Shown: in pieces, positions 45,584 to 56,519 of the stretch
Layout: each line of letters starts with the position of its first letter
How positions within the stretch are numbered: position 1 is the first letter of the stretch
Assembly (NCBI RefSeq): GCF_000373565.1
Contig: NZ_KB891800.1
Coordinates: 186,001-250,000 of the forward strand
DNA length: 64,000 nt
Source of the DNA: Streptomyces sp. HmicA12
GTDB taxonomy: Bacteria; Actinomycetota; Actinomycetes; Streptomycetales; Streptomycetaceae
Reading direction: 5' to 3'
Translations under genes and position numbers: made by a program
Notes under the pieces: model-generated
Database searches by the model: none
The model's input: the letters and a program-made list of their open reading frames with translations, nothing else
What the model was told of the DNA's origin: nothing

Positions 45584-45790
45584 ACGCCGAGGGATTCTCA
45601 GGAATCCACGAGGAAAAGTCCGCACCAATTCGGGAGAAATCCGTGGCGAACAGCCCCCCGTCACCGATTCACCACCCCTGGTGCATCACACAGCGCGAGC
45701 CGCATTCCTATGATGGGCGCACGACACCGCGGGCCGCTGCGACCAGGCAGTCCGATCCGGTGCACAGGCGGCGCAATGGTGGAGGGGTCG

Positions 45791-46879
45791 ATGACTCAGG
45801 GGGCCGGTCAGGGACCCGCAGCGCGCACGGAGACGCTGCGCGATTTCCGCGTTCCCGCGTACGTCCATGACGTACCGGCGAACATGGTGCCGACCGAGCC
45901 AGCCCCCGGCGCGGAGGATCCCGGTACGGAGAGCCCCGAGGGGTACCCCGACGGCTACACGCCGACCGAGCGGGACCTGCCCGTCATCAGCCGGGGCGAC
46001 GCCGTCCAGGTGCAGGGTGAGGTCGCACAGCCCGATCCGCAGACCTCCGAGGGGCCGGGACCGCTGTTCGTCGTCGGCGACGTGCACGGCTACCTCGACG
46101 AGCTGGTCGCCGCCCTTCAGGAGAAGGGCCTGATCGACGCCGAGGGCAACTGGGCGGCGGGCACCGCGCGCCTGTGGTTCCTCGGCGACTTCACCGACCG
46201 CGGGCCCGACGGGATCGGCGTCATCGACCTCGTGATGCGGCTGTCCGCCGAGGCCGCGGCGGCCGGCGGCTACTGCAAGGCGCTCATGGGCAATCACGAG
46301 CTGCTGCTGCTCGGCGCCAAGCGGTTCGGCGACACCCCCGTCAACTCGGGGGCGGGCACCGCCACCTTCCAGGCGGCCTGGCTGCTGAACGGCGGGCAGA
46401 AGTCCGACATGGACCGCCTCCAGGACGTCCATCTGCAGTGGATGTCCCGGCTCGACGCGATCGAGCTGGAGGACGAGCACCTGCTCATGCACTCCGACAC
46501 CACCGCCTACCTCGACTACGGCGACTCCCTCGAGGCGGTCAACGACACCATCCGCGAGACGCTCACGCGCAACGACGCGGACGAGTGCTGGGACCTGTTC
46601 CGCAAGTTCACCAAGCGGTTCGCGTTCCGGGACGAGGAGTCGGGACCGGGTGCGGTGGGCGAACTGCTCGGTGCCTTCGGCGGCAGGCGTGTCGTCCACG
46701 GCCACAGCCCGATCCCCTACCTCCTCGGCCAGGTCGGCGGCGAGGACAGCGACGGCGAGGACAGCAGGCCCCCCGTCGAGGGACCTCATGTGTACGCGGG
46801 CGGACTCGCCATCGCCATGGACGGCGGCGTGACCATGGCCGGAAAGCTGCTGGTCCAGCAACTGCCCATGGATATCTGA
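45791..46879 (+). CDS. Metallophosphoesterase (calcineurin-like)
   Basis: A 362-residue protein. An unstructured N-terminus (1-95) is followed by a dinuclear metallophosphatase domain with FVVGDVHGYLDE, FLGDFTDRGPDG, MGNHELLLLG, LLMHSDTTAY and VVHGHSPIPY. This set matches PPP/PrpA-type bacterial serine/threonine phosphatases, so protein or Ap4A substrates are possible. ATG 45791 follows GGAGGGG; an ATG at 45776 is the alternative. Confidence 0.88.
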   Translation: MTQGAGQGPAARTETLRDFRVPAYVHDVPANMVPTEPAPGAEDPGTESPEGYPDGYTPTERDLPVISRGDAVQVQGEVAQPDPQTSEGPGPLFVVGDVHGYLDELVAALQEKGLIDAEGNWAAGTARLWFLGDFTDRGPDGIGVIDLVMRLSAEAAAAGGYCKALMGNHELLLLGAKRFGDTPVNSGAGTATFQAAWLLNGGQKSDMDRLQDVHLQWMSRLDAIELEDEHLLMHSDTTAYLDYGDSLEAVNDTIRETLTRNDADECWDLFRKFTKRFAFRDEESGPGAVGELLGAFGGRRVVHGHSPIPYLLGQVGGEDSDGEDSRPPVEGPHVYAGGLAIAMDGGVTMAGKLLVQQLPMDI

Positions 46880-47062
46880 GAGTTGATCGGGCAGACGCGG
46901 TAAACGGAGGATTCGGCTGGCCGCAGGGCCAATTTCCGGAAACCCCCTGTCACCGCGTGCCGTGACAGCTCTACCATCGGTTTATCCGTAGCAGGCTCCC
47001 CTCCGTTTCTGCCCGACGGCTCGTACCCATGCGGGCCACCAAGCCCTACGGAGCATCGGGGG

Positions 47063-47944
47063 ATGCACATGAACAGCGCTCCGCATTTGCTGAACGAGGA
47101 CCGCCCCGAGTTCGAGCGGATCCTCGATGAGGCGCTGCGTACCGCACCCAATCGGCCTGATCTCGCCGCCGTGGGCCAGCGGCTCAACCCCGAACAGTTG
47201 CGCACCATGGCGCTCAACGCCGCCGCATTGATCAGCGCGGCGGCGGCCACGGAGTACCAGAGTTACGTCACGGCCCGCGAGGAACTGCGCACCGCCCCGC
47301 GGCCCCGGCCACTCCACGAAGGAGGCTCCTCCAGCACGGCCCCGGAATCCGGCAGCGGCGGCAACCCGCTGGGTTTCGCCGCCACCGTGAGCGAGGTCGC
47401 GGAGACGACGGGTCCCGGCATCGCCGCGGTCGCCGTCGTTCTCTTCCCGGTCCTCGCCGGGACGGCCGCAGCGATCTTCCTGCTGGTCGGCTACATCCTG
47501 AAGATGCTCAACCCACCGCCGGACTTCGCCGGCACCCTGCTGGCCGCCGGCTGGGTCTTCGGCGCACTCACCGCGGCGGGCATCCTCGTCGCGGCGGTGT
47601 GCCTGCTCCTGACGGCTCTGCGCAACGGAGCCACGTCGCTGCAGGCCGGCGCGAACGGCGAGTCCAACGAGGAGGTGGCGCGGGCCAGGGAGATCTGGGC
47701 CAAGGCGCTGCTCGAGCGCGGCATCCTGCCGTTCCTGCGGGAGGCGCTCGCACAGCCGTCCGCGGGTGGCTCGCTCGGCACCGGCCGGGCGGGCTCCGTC
47801 GGCCGTATGCCTCAACTCGGCTACAACAAGCCGGGGTTCAGCAGCCCGGACGGCGGCGGGACCGCCACCGGGCAGCGCGCCGGCTACTCCAGTCCGGACT
47901 TCACCAGCCCGGACTTCGGAGGCCCCGAGCACCAGCCGGACTGA
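47063..47944 (+). CDS. Membrane protein of unknown function
   Basis: A 293-residue protein with a soluble helical N-terminus (1-100), two transmembrane helices (about 118-150 and 160-193), a cytoplasmic helical region and a low-complexity tail with repeated SSPD/TSPDF elements. The tail suggests a protein-interaction or surface region. ATG 47063 or ATG 47069 could be used. I do not recognise a family. A small dyad CTGTCAC/GTGACAG lies about 100 bp upstream. Confidence 0.7.
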   Translation: MHMNSAPHLLNEDRPEFERILDEALRTAPNRPDLAAVGQRLNPEQLRTMALNAAALISAAAATEYQSYVTAREELRTAPRPRPLHEGGSSSTAPESGSGGNPLGFAATVSEVAETTGPGIAAVAVVLFPVLAGTAAAIFLLVGYILKMLNPPPDFAGTLLAAGWVFGALTAAGILVAAVCLLLTALRNGATSLQAGANGESNEEVARAREIWAKALLERGILPFLREALAQPSAGGSLGTGRAGSVGRMPQLGYNKPGFSSPDGGGTATGQRAGYSSPDFTSPDFGGPEHQPD

Positions 47945-48119
47945 CACTCCGGCGGGACACGGGACCATGACCTCGGCTCGGGGTGCGGGTGCGCGTCCCC
48001 GGGCCCTGGGTCATGCCCGGACATCTTCCGTCACGGCGCGGAGCGGGACGTCCCCGGCCCGAAGCGGCCCCGGACGCGGCGCCCGGGGCCCGGCCGAGGA
48101 GTCGGCCCGTACGTCGGGG

Positions 48120-50064
<1,945 letters not shown>

Positions 50065-50142
50065 TGCAAAGGTGCCTCCACGCTAGCGTCATCCCGGACG
50101 CGTTGAACAGAGGGCCCCTGCCGTTCTTGCGATGATCGGGCG

Positions 50143-51501
50143 GTGACCACGACCCAGCAGCCCCCGCCTCCGCCGTCCCAACCGCCCCACGGCAACGGCC
50201 CGTCCGGGACCGGGCACGGCCACTCCCACAGCCATGGACCTGCCGCGCCCGTCTCGAAGCATCTGCGCAAGGTCATCGCCGCGGTGCTGATCCCGTTCTC
50301 CGTCGCGGTGGTGGTCGGCCTCGCGGTGCTGTGGCCCGGCGGAGCCCCGCCGCACGAGCGCACCGGAGTCGGCTTCGACCGGCAGACGCAGCAGGCCACG
50401 GTGACCAAGGTCGAGAAGGTCGCCTGCTCGTCCGTGAACGCCTCGGGAGACACCCCGACCGGCGACACCTCCACCGCCGAGGGCTCCTCCGCGCAGCAAC
50501 AGGCCACCGGTACCTGCGAGAACGCGACGATCCGGGTCGACAGCGGCAGGGACAAGGGCCGCACGTTCACGGAGGTCGTCCAGCCGGACTCGCCACGGCA
50601 GTTGCACGAGGGCCAGACGGTGATCGTCTCCTACGCGCCCGACGCCCCGGAGAATCTGCAGTACTCGGTCTCCGACGTGAACCGCAAGATCCCGATGGCG
50701 CTCCTCGCCGGAATCTTCGCCCTGGCCGTGGTCGTGGTGGGCCGACTGCGCGGCGTCATGGCGCTGGTCGCGCTCGCGGTCAGCTTCCTCGTGCTGACCT
50801 TCTTCATCCTGCCCGCGATCCTGCAGGGCTCGAATCCCCTGGTGGTGGCGGTCGTCGGAGCGAGCGCCATCATGCTGATCGCGCTCTACATGTGCCACGG
50901 CCTGTCGGCACGCACGTCCGTCGCCGTGCTCGGCACTCTCGTATCGCTGCTGCTGATCGGCCTGCTGGGCTCGCTGTTCATCGGCTGGGCCGCGCTGACC
51001 GGCAACACGGACGACAACACCGGCCTGATCCACGGCCTGTACCCGCACATCGACATGAGCGGCCTGCTGCTCGCGGGGGTCATCATCGGCTCGCTCGGTG
51101 TGCTCGACGACGTGACGGTCACCCAGACGTCGGCGGTCTGGGAACTGCACGAGGCCAATCCGTCGATGGGCTGGCGCGGCCTGTACCGCGCGGGCATCCG
51201 GATCGGCCGCGACCACATCGCGTCCGTCGTCAACACCCTGGTCCTGGCCTACGCGGGCGCGGCGCTGCCGCTGCTCCTGCTCTTCTCGATCGCGCAGAGC
51301 AGCGTGATGGACGTGGCCAACAGTGAGCTGGTGGCCGAGGAGATCGTCCGCACGCTGGTCGGCTCGATCGGCCTGGTGGCCTCTGTGCCGGTGACGACCG
51401 CGCTGGCCGCCCTGGTGGTCTCCGCCGACCGTCCGGGGTCCCACGGGCCCGTACAGGCCGCTCCGGTACGCAATGGCAGAGGCCGGCGGCGCAAAGCGTA
51501 G
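50143..51501 (+). CDS. YibE/F family membrane protein
   Basis: A 452-residue integral membrane protein. A Pro/His-rich cytoplasmic N-terminus (HGHSHSHG) leads to a first helix (about 50-68), an extracytoplasmic domain (70-180) and about seven helices from 185 on. YibE/F landmarks are GASAIMLIALYMCHGLSARTSVAVLGT and GVLDDVTVTQTSAVWEL. Function is unknown; some relatives are linked to metal or antibiotic response. GTG 50143 is divergent from thiC. Confidence 0.9.
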   Translation: MTTTQQPPPPPSQPPHGNGPSGTGHGHSHSHGPAAPVSKHLRKVIAAVLIPFSVAVVVGLAVLWPGGAPPHERTGVGFDRQTQQATVTKVEKVACSSVNASGDTPTGDTSTAEGSSAQQQATGTCENATIRVDSGRDKGRTFTEVVQPDSPRQLHEGQTVIVSYAPDAPENLQYSVSDVNRKIPMALLAGIFALAVVVVGRLRGVMALVALAVSFLVLTFFILPAILQGSNPLVVAVVGASAIMLIALYMCHGLSARTSVAVLGTLVSLLLIGLLGSLFIGWAALTGNTDDNTGLIHGLYPHIDMSGLLLAGVIIGSLGVLDDVTVTQTSAVWELHEANPSMGWRGLYRAGIRIGRDHIASVVNTLVLAYAGAALPLLLLFSIAQSSVMDVANSELVAEEIVRTLVGSIGLVASVPVTTALAALVVSADRPGSHGPVQAAPVRNGRGRRRKA

Positions 51502-51644
51502 GACGTAAGCGCCGAGCCGGGCGGAACTGCTCGGGTGCACCGCACTGCTGAAGCGTTACGTCATGATCGTGCCGGGCCGATGCGGATCGACGCCCGGGCC
51601 GAGGGCCGAGGACAGGGGCCGACTCGGCACAGGGCCGTGGGAAT

Positions 51645-52112
51645 TCAGCCCGCGCTCTGCTCCTCGGCGAGGATCCGGTCCAGGGCCTCGTCGAGATCGG
51701 CCTCGAAATCGGCGAGAGCCTGCTCCTGACCGAGCGGTACGAGCTTGTCCGTACGGTCGAGGAACGCGATGAGCGGGGCGACCCCGGCCCGGAACAGCGC
51801 CTGATCGCTGCCGACCTGGAGCCTGATGTGCACCTCGCCGGGCATCTCGCCCGCGCCCCCGCCGTCGGCCCGCTCCACGGGGGAGACCCGGACATCGCCG
51901 TCACCCGCCGCGCCGTTGACCCCGTCGACGAGTAGCTCCCGGCCGAACGCCCAGGTCACAGGCGCGTCTCCGGGGAGATGGAAGGTAAGCCGCACGGCGT
52001 ACGGATCAGTGGACTCGTAGCGGAGCTCCACCGGAATGCGGAACGAGAGCTCCTCGGAGACGAGGAAGCTCATCATGATTTCTGCTTGAACTGCTTGTAC
52101 CGACTCGCGCAT
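51645..52112 (-). CDS. ssgA: SsgA, SALP sporulation protein
   Basis: A 155-residue SsgA-like protein, nearly colinear with S. coelicolor SsgA: MMSFLVSEELSFRIPVELRY, TFHLPGDAPVTWAFGRELL, GEVHIRLQVGSDQALFRAGV, IAFLDRTDKLVPLGQE and terminal DRILAEEQSAG. It carries a short Gly/Ala insertion near residue 92. SsgA promotes hyphal branching and sporulation septation by positioning SsgB and FtsZ. Start ATG 52112 follows GGGGTAGG. It lies downstream of its likely activator ssgR. Confidence 0.96.
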   Translation of the reverse strand: MRESVQAVQAEIMMSFLVSEELSFRIPVELRYESTDPYAVRLTFHLPGDAPVTWAFGRELLVDGVNGAAGDGDVRVSPVERADGGGAGEMPGEVHIRLQVGSDQALFRAGVAPLIAFLDRTDKLVPLGQEQALADFEADLDEALDRILAEEQSAG

Positions 52113-52212
52113 CGCCTACCCCGTCAACTTGCCGTCGATTGGCCAGGAATGACCTTCCTGACACTGCTCGCATCTTGCTCAACGTGCACATGGGATCACA
52201 AGGAGTGAGTTT

Positions 52213-52992
52213 TCAGATGCTGATAGAGAAGGCGAGTGTCCCTACGAGCTTTCCGATCTCCCTCTGCAACCGACGGGCAGCGGGAAGCAGCTTCTCGGAC
52301 TGACGGGAAGGGAGAGAAATGGCCAAAGTTGCGGCGGCCGAGCCGACGGTGATCGGGAACGCGGCGCAGGCCGTGCCGAGCGCGTACTCCTGGCGCTCCA
52401 TGACGGGCTCCATGCGGCCGAGCGTGCCCAGCTTGCGCAGCAGGGCCCGGTCGTCGCGCACCGAGTACGGGGTGATGGACCGGGCGGGATAGCGGGCGAG
52501 GTGGTCCCGGCGCGCTTCCTCGTCGAGCTGGGAGAGCAGGCACTGGCCGATGGCGTGGGCGTGACCGGTCTCACGGAAGTCGGCCCACTCCTCGACGGCA
52601 GGATTCCCCGGGGTGTCGGCGACGGCGACGACCTCGATCTCCCCCTCGCGGTAGACCGCGAAATAGACGGGGACACCGAGCGTGTCGCGCCAGTGCTCCA
52701 GCGCTTCGGTGATCATGCTGCGACGTTTCTGCTGCGCTCCGCTGCTGCTCAGACGCTCGGCGGCATCGCCGAAAACGAAGACGCCCTTCTCCTTGCGGAG
52801 GTATCCCTCGTGGGTGAGTGTGCGCAGCAGGTGGTAGGCCGTGGGCAGGGCGACACCGGCCTCCCGCGCGAGTTGCTTGGCGGGAGCGCCTTCGTCGTGC
52901 GAGGCGACCGCCTCGAGCAGACGCATGGCTCTTTGGACCGAGCCGATGAGCGTCGTCTGCGGAGAGGCGGATACGGGGTCAGCCGTGGCCAA
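52213..52992 (-). CDS. ssgR: SsgR, IclR family activator of ssgA
   Basis: A 259-residue IclR regulator: winged helix (AMRLLEAVASHDEGAPAKQL, REAGVALPTAYHLLRTL, about 20-75) and effector domain with TGHAHAIGQCLLSQL and ALGTACAAFPITVG. In S. coelicolor SsgR directly activates ssgA; synteny and sequence support the same role. The start appears to be TTG 52992 with GGGAG upstream, as no ATG/GTG lies before the DNA-binding domain that leaves it intact. Confidence 0.92.
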   Translation of the reverse strand: MATADPVSASPQTTLIGSVQRAMRLLEAVASHDEGAPAKQLAREAGVALPTAYHLLRTLTHEGYLRKEKGVFVFGDAAERLSSSGAQQKRRSMITEALEHWRDTLGVPVYFAVYREGEIEVVAVADTPGNPAVEEWADFRETGHAHAIGQCLLSQLDEEARRDHLARYPARSITPYSVRDDRALLRKLGTLGRMEPVMERQEYALGTACAAFPITVGSAAATLAISLPSRQSEKLLPAARRLQREIGKLVGTLAFSISI

Positions 52993-53178
52993 GGTTCACT
53001 CCCGGTGCACGTGGGTCCCCCCGCGTACCCGGGGCTCACGGGGGCAAAGCCGTCGGATTCTGGACTTTAACCCTTGGCCACCGCTTGGCGCGGGCCCGGA
53101 ACGGAAACTTCCCCCGGTCGTGCGAACCGTCTCACGGCACAACCACCGCACCCCGCGCGGCATTTCGTGCCCCGCGTC

Positions 53179-53403
53179 TCACCAATCGCCGCCACGCGAG
53201 GACGAGGACCCCGTCATGAACTTCCGTACCAGGTAGATGACTCCGCCGACCAGGGCGGCGAACACCAGGATCTTGAAGAGCAGGTAGACGACGAAGCCGA
53301 CGATGCTGGCGATCAGCCCGCCGAACACGACCAGGGCGATGACCGGCACCGCGACCCACTTCACCCACCACGGCATGCCCTCGAATATCTCCCGCACCGT
53401 CAT
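53179..53403 (-). CDS. Small membrane protein (DUF5326-type)
   Basis: A 74-residue protein. TVREIFEGMPWWVKWVAVPV is followed by two helices (about 16-35 and 36-60) and a Ser/Arg tail. It resembles the conserved Streptomyces DUF5326 family, function unknown. ATG 53403 follows GAAGGAG; a longer frame to 53487 has no site. Confidence 0.78.
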   Translation of the reverse strand: MTVREIFEGMPWWVKWVAVPVIALVVFGGLIASIVGFVVYLLFKILVFAALVGGVIYLVRKFMTGSSSSRGGDW

Positions 53404-53563
53404 CGCTCCTTCTCCGTGTCCCGCACCGGGACTCCTCCGCCGCCCCTTGTCGGGACTCTTCTGACTTCCTGCCTTCGATGCTGGCACGTCGAAGGCGCGA
53501 ACAGGGCTCCGCGAGCCCTTGTCCTCCCCTGACCCGCCCCCTAGGGAACCCCGGGGTCCGGGG

Positions 53564-53881
53564 TCAGCTCTCCGGCGGAGAGAACACCACGAGCACCCGC
53601 AGATCCTCGCTGATGTGGTGGAACTTGTGGGCGACCCCGGCCGGGACGTACACCACGCTGCCTCGTCCGACCTGGGTGGTCTCCATGCCGACGGTGATCG
53701 AGGCGCGGCCGCTGACCACCAGGTAGACCTCGTCCTGCTGGTGCGGCTGCTGCGCGTCGTGCTCCCCCGCGTTCAACGCGTACAGCCCGACCGACATGTT
53801 CCGTTCGCGCAGGAACTGCAGATACGCGCCGTCGTTGGCGACGCGTTCCGCCTCCAGTTCGTCCAGCCGGAATGCCTTCAT
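53564..53881 (-). CDS. Small cupin domain protein
   Basis: A 105-residue single-domain cupin with PHQQDEVYLVVSGRASI and PAGVAHKFHHI, holding the usual metal-binding His/Glu set. Small cupins of this type act as sugar-nucleotide isomerases, dioxygenases or metal-binding stress proteins; the substrate is unknown. ATG 53881 is preferred over GTG 53899. Confidence 0.83.
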   Translation of the reverse strand: MKAFRLDELEAERVANDGAYLQFLRERNMSVGLYALNAGEHDAQQPHQQDEVYLVVSGRASITVGMETTQVGRGSVVYVPAGVAHKFHHISEDLRVLVVFSPPES

Positions 53882-53953
53882 CGACCTCGTCGTCCCCACT
53901 GTCCACGCTCGTCACCGGCCATGTCACCGGCCTCGTCTGCCACGATCAGACAC

Positions 53954-54331
53954 ATGATGAATTTCGTAGTCAAGACGATCGCCAATGCCGGCGCCCTGGC
54001 CGTGGCGGTGGCGGTGCTCGACAAGATCACGCTGACCGGGGACAGCACGCCCAAGAAGATCGGCACGCTGATCGTCGTCGCGCTCATCTTCGGTCTGGTC
54101 AACCTCCTCGTGAAGCCGATCGTGAAGGTGCTGACCTTCCCGCTCTTCATCCTCACGCTGGGCCTGATCACGCTGATCGTGAACGCCCTGATGCTGCTGC
54201 TCACCTCGTGGCTCGCCGACAAGCTGGACCTGAGCTTCCACGTGGACGGCTTCTGGACCGCGATCCTCGGCGGCCTGATCATCTCGGTCGTCTCCTGGGC
54301 GCTGAACGTCTTCCTGCCCGACAACGACTGA
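53954..54331 (+). CDS. Phage holin family membrane protein (PF04020-type)
   Basis: A 125-residue protein with four hydrophobic helices: an N-terminal one, LIVVALIFGLVNLLVKPIV, FPLFILTLGLITLIVNALML, and the terminal GGLIISVVSWALNVF. The N-P-I pattern VNLLVKPIVKVLTFP is diagnostic of the 4-TMS putative holin family, which is chromosomal and unrelated to lysis. It is followed after 9 bp by ptpA. Either of two adjacent ATGs could be the start. Confidence 0.88.
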   Translation: MMNFVVKTIANAGALAVAVAVLDKITLTGDSTPKKIGTLIVVALIFGLVNLLVKPIVKVLTFPLFILTLGLITLIVNALMLLLTSWLADKLDLSFHVDGFWTAILGGLIISVVSWALNVFLPDND

Positions 54332-54340
54332 GCCGCCGCG

Positions 54341-54850
54341 ATGACCACCACCCCGTTCCGTGTCTGTTTCGTCTGCACCGGCAACATCTGCCGCTCGCCC
54401 ATGGCCGAGCACGTCTTCCGTTCGTACGTCGACGAGGCGGGGCTCGGCGGCCTCGTCGAGGTCGACAGCGCGGGCACGGACGGCTGGCACGAGGGAGACG
54501 GCGCCGACCCGCGCACCGTGCACGTGCTGGAGGAGGGCGGCTACACGAGCGGTCACACGGCCCGTCAGTTCCACCGCGACCGGTTCGCCCGGCTCGACCT
54601 GGTGATCGCGCTCGACGCCGGCCATCTGCGCGCCCTGCGGCGGATGGCGGCGACGCCGGAGGACGCCGAGAAGGTCCGGCTGCTGCGCTCGTACGATCCC
54701 GCGGCCGACGGCGACCTCGACGTCCCCGACCCGTACTACGGCGACATGGACGGCTTCGAGGAGTGCCTGAAGATGGTCGAGGCGGCGAGCGCCGGGCTGC
54801 TGGACGCCGTGCGCGAGGCGGTGGAGGGGCGGGCCACACCGGCCACCTAG
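54341..54850 (+). CDS. ptpA: Low-molecular-weight protein tyrosine phosphatase
   Basis: A 169-residue LMW-PTP. The P-loop VCTGNICRSPMAE (C12, R18) and the general acid in DPYYGDMDGF near residue 130 are intact. In S. coelicolor PtpA influences antibiotic production. It lies 9 bp after the holin-family gene and is followed by a strong terminator. Confidence 0.94.
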   Translation: MTTTPFRVCFVCTGNICRSPMAEHVFRSYVDEAGLGGLVEVDSAGTDGWHEGDGADPRTVHVLEEGGYTSGHTARQFHRDRFARLDLVIALDAGHLRALRRMAATPEDAEKVRLLRSYDPAADGDLDVPDPYYGDMDGFEECLKMVEAASAGLLDAVREAVEGRATPAT

Positions 54851-54868
54851 TACCGGTCTACGTACAAC

Positions 54869-54907
54869 GAACGGTCCGAGCCTCCCCCCTCGTGGCTCGG
54901 ACCGTTC
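54869..54907 (+). terminator. Terminator hairpin of ptpA with C6 loop
   Basis: GAACGGTCCGAGCC (54869-54882) pairs perfectly with GGCTCGGACCGTTC (54894-54907), a 14-bp stem. The loop contains six Cs. Lies 18 bp after the ptpA stop. Confidence 0.85.
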
Positions 54908-55042
54908 TCGGTTCTGCGCGCGAAGAACCGCGCAAACAAGGCTAGTTGACTGTGTGTCAGTGTCCAATCACGGTAGCGACAGAGACCTATCGACTTATTT
55001 ATAGTTGGCGGACTCGAGGCCAGTGAAGGGAGGGGCGCCGCC

Positions 55043-55948
55043 ATGGATATCGCGCTGCTGCGCACCTTTGTGACGGTCCATCGGGCCGGGTCCTTCACCC
55101 GGGCCGCGGCCCTGCTCGGCCTCTCGCAGCCGGCGGTCACGTCCCAGATCCGCACGCTGGAGCGGCAGTTGGGGCGCCCGTTGTTCCTGCGACAGGCGCG
55201 GGGCGTGACGCCCACGACGATCGGTGACGAGCTGGCGCACCGGACGTCCCCGCATCTCGACGCCCTCGTGGAGATCACGGAGGCCGGGCTCGACGAGGAG
55301 TCCGCCTTCCGCACCCTGCACCTCGCCGGACCTCCGGAGTTCACCGCGGAGCGCGCCCTGCCCACTCTGACTGCGCTGACCAGGGACGACGGCCAGAGTG
55401 TCGCCTTGCGGGCGTCCTTCGGCACCGCCGAGGAGACCCTGGAGGGGCTCGCCGCCGGGCATCATGATCTGGCCATCACGACGGCCCGTCCCCGGGGCCC
55501 GCTGCTCACGGCGACTCCGCTCTGTGACGAGGAGCATGTCCTGGTCGCGGCGCCGCGCTGGGCGGCCCGCATCGGCTCCGGCAGGCTGCATCGCGACGCG
55601 GCGCCCTCGCTGGAGAAGTTCCCGGTGGTCGAGGTGCACGAGTCGCTCCCGTTGATGACGCGGTACTGGACGGCGGTCTTCGACTCCCGACCCGCGGTGT
55701 CCGGCACGGTCGTCGTGCCCGATCTGCGCGCGGTCCTGGCCTGCGTGATCGCGGGGGCGGGGCTCGCCGTCCTGCCGCGCTACCTGTGCGATCCGGCCCT
55801 GGACCGCGGCGAGATCGTCGCCCTGCTCGATCCGCCGGTGCCGCCGCTGCGCACGTACTTCCTGGTCGTGCGCACCGGCACACTCGCCCTGCCGCACATC
55901 GCGCGGGCGCACGAGTGGCTGTTGCGCGCTGCCGTCGACTGGTCGTGA
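55043..55948 (+). CDS. LysR family transcriptional regulator
   Basis: A 301-residue LysR protein with an N-terminal HTH (LLRTFVTVHRAGSFTRAAAL, LGLSQPAVTSQIRTLE, about 4-62) and an effector domain from 90. ATG 55043 follows GAAGGGAGGGG. The AT-rich region directly upstream (54945-55020) probably carries its promoter and autoregulatory site. There is no divergent target gene: the upstream neighbour ends in a terminator. Confidence 0.92.
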   Translation: MDIALLRTFVTVHRAGSFTRAAALLGLSQPAVTSQIRTLERQLGRPLFLRQARGVTPTTIGDELAHRTSPHLDALVEITEAGLDEESAFRTLHLAGPPEFTAERALPTLTALTRDDGQSVALRASFGTAEETLEGLAAGHHDLAITTARPRGPLLTATPLCDEEHVLVAAPRWAARIGSGRLHRDAAPSLEKFPVVEVHESLPLMTRYWTAVFDSRPAVSGTVVVPDLRAVLACVIAGAGLAVLPRYLCDPALDRGEIVALLDPPVPPLRTYFLVVRTGTLALPHIARAHEWLLRAAVDWS

Positions 55949-55973
55949 AACGGGGGCGCGGACGGTGCGGAAT

Positions 55974-55987
55974 GTTTCACGTGGAAC
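55974..55987. other. parS site with one mismatch
   Basis: GTTTCACGTGGAAC differs at one base from parS. It lies between the LysR and NUDIX genes, 21 bp before the NUDIX start. Confidence 0.65.
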
Positions 55988-56008
55988 CAGTCGGGCCACA
56001 TTTCTCCC

Positions 56009-56491
56009 ATGACCGTCCGACCCGTGGTCAAGCGCACCGCACGCGCCGTTCTGCTCGACGGCGACGACCTGATCCTGATCAAGCGGACCAAGCCCGGCGT
56101 CGATCCGTACTGGCTGACCCCCGGTGGCGGAGTCGAGCCGGAGGACACGACTGTCGTGGACGCCCTGCACCGTGAGGTGCACGAGGAACTCGGCGCCAAG
56201 ATCACCGATGTGGTGCCCTGCTTCGTGGACACCGTCGAGCACATCGGCGAGGACGGCGGCGCGACCGGCGTGAAGGTCCAGCACTTCTTCGTCTGCCGCC
56301 TGGAGTCCATGGACCTCGACCAGCGGCACGGCCCCGAGATCGACGAGCCGTGCGGCGAGTACGAGATCGTGCGGGTGCCGTTCACCCGAGTCGGCATCGC
56401 CTCGGTCCACCTGGTGCCGCTCTCGCTGCGCCACTACCTGGACGGCAACATCGAGGGCGTACGGGCGATGCACGCGCCCGATCTGGGCTGA
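56009..56491 (+). CDS. NUDIX hydrolase
   Basis: A 160-residue pyrophosphohydrolase with a full Nudix box in the order G-x5-E-x7-REVHEELGA (GGGVEPEDTT then HREVHEELG, about residues 36-58). It hydrolyses a nucleoside diphosphate derivative; the substrate is unknown. ATG 56009 follows parS; the ribosome site is weak. Confidence 0.9.
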   Translation: MTVRPVVKRTARAVLLDGDDLILIKRTKPGVDPYWLTPGGGVEPEDTTVVDALHREVHEELGAKITDVVPCFVDTVEHIGEDGGATGVKVQHFFVCRLESMDLDQRHGPEIDEPCGEYEIVRVPFTRVGIASVHLVPLSLRHYLDGNIEGVRAMHAPDLG

Positions 56492-56519
56492 GGACGTCGA
56501 TCACGTACGCGTACGGGGG

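Noticed and set aside
53954..54331. Prophage remnant suggested by the holin-family gene
   Set aside because: PF04020 proteins are ordinary chromosomal membrane proteins; no other phage gene is adjacent.
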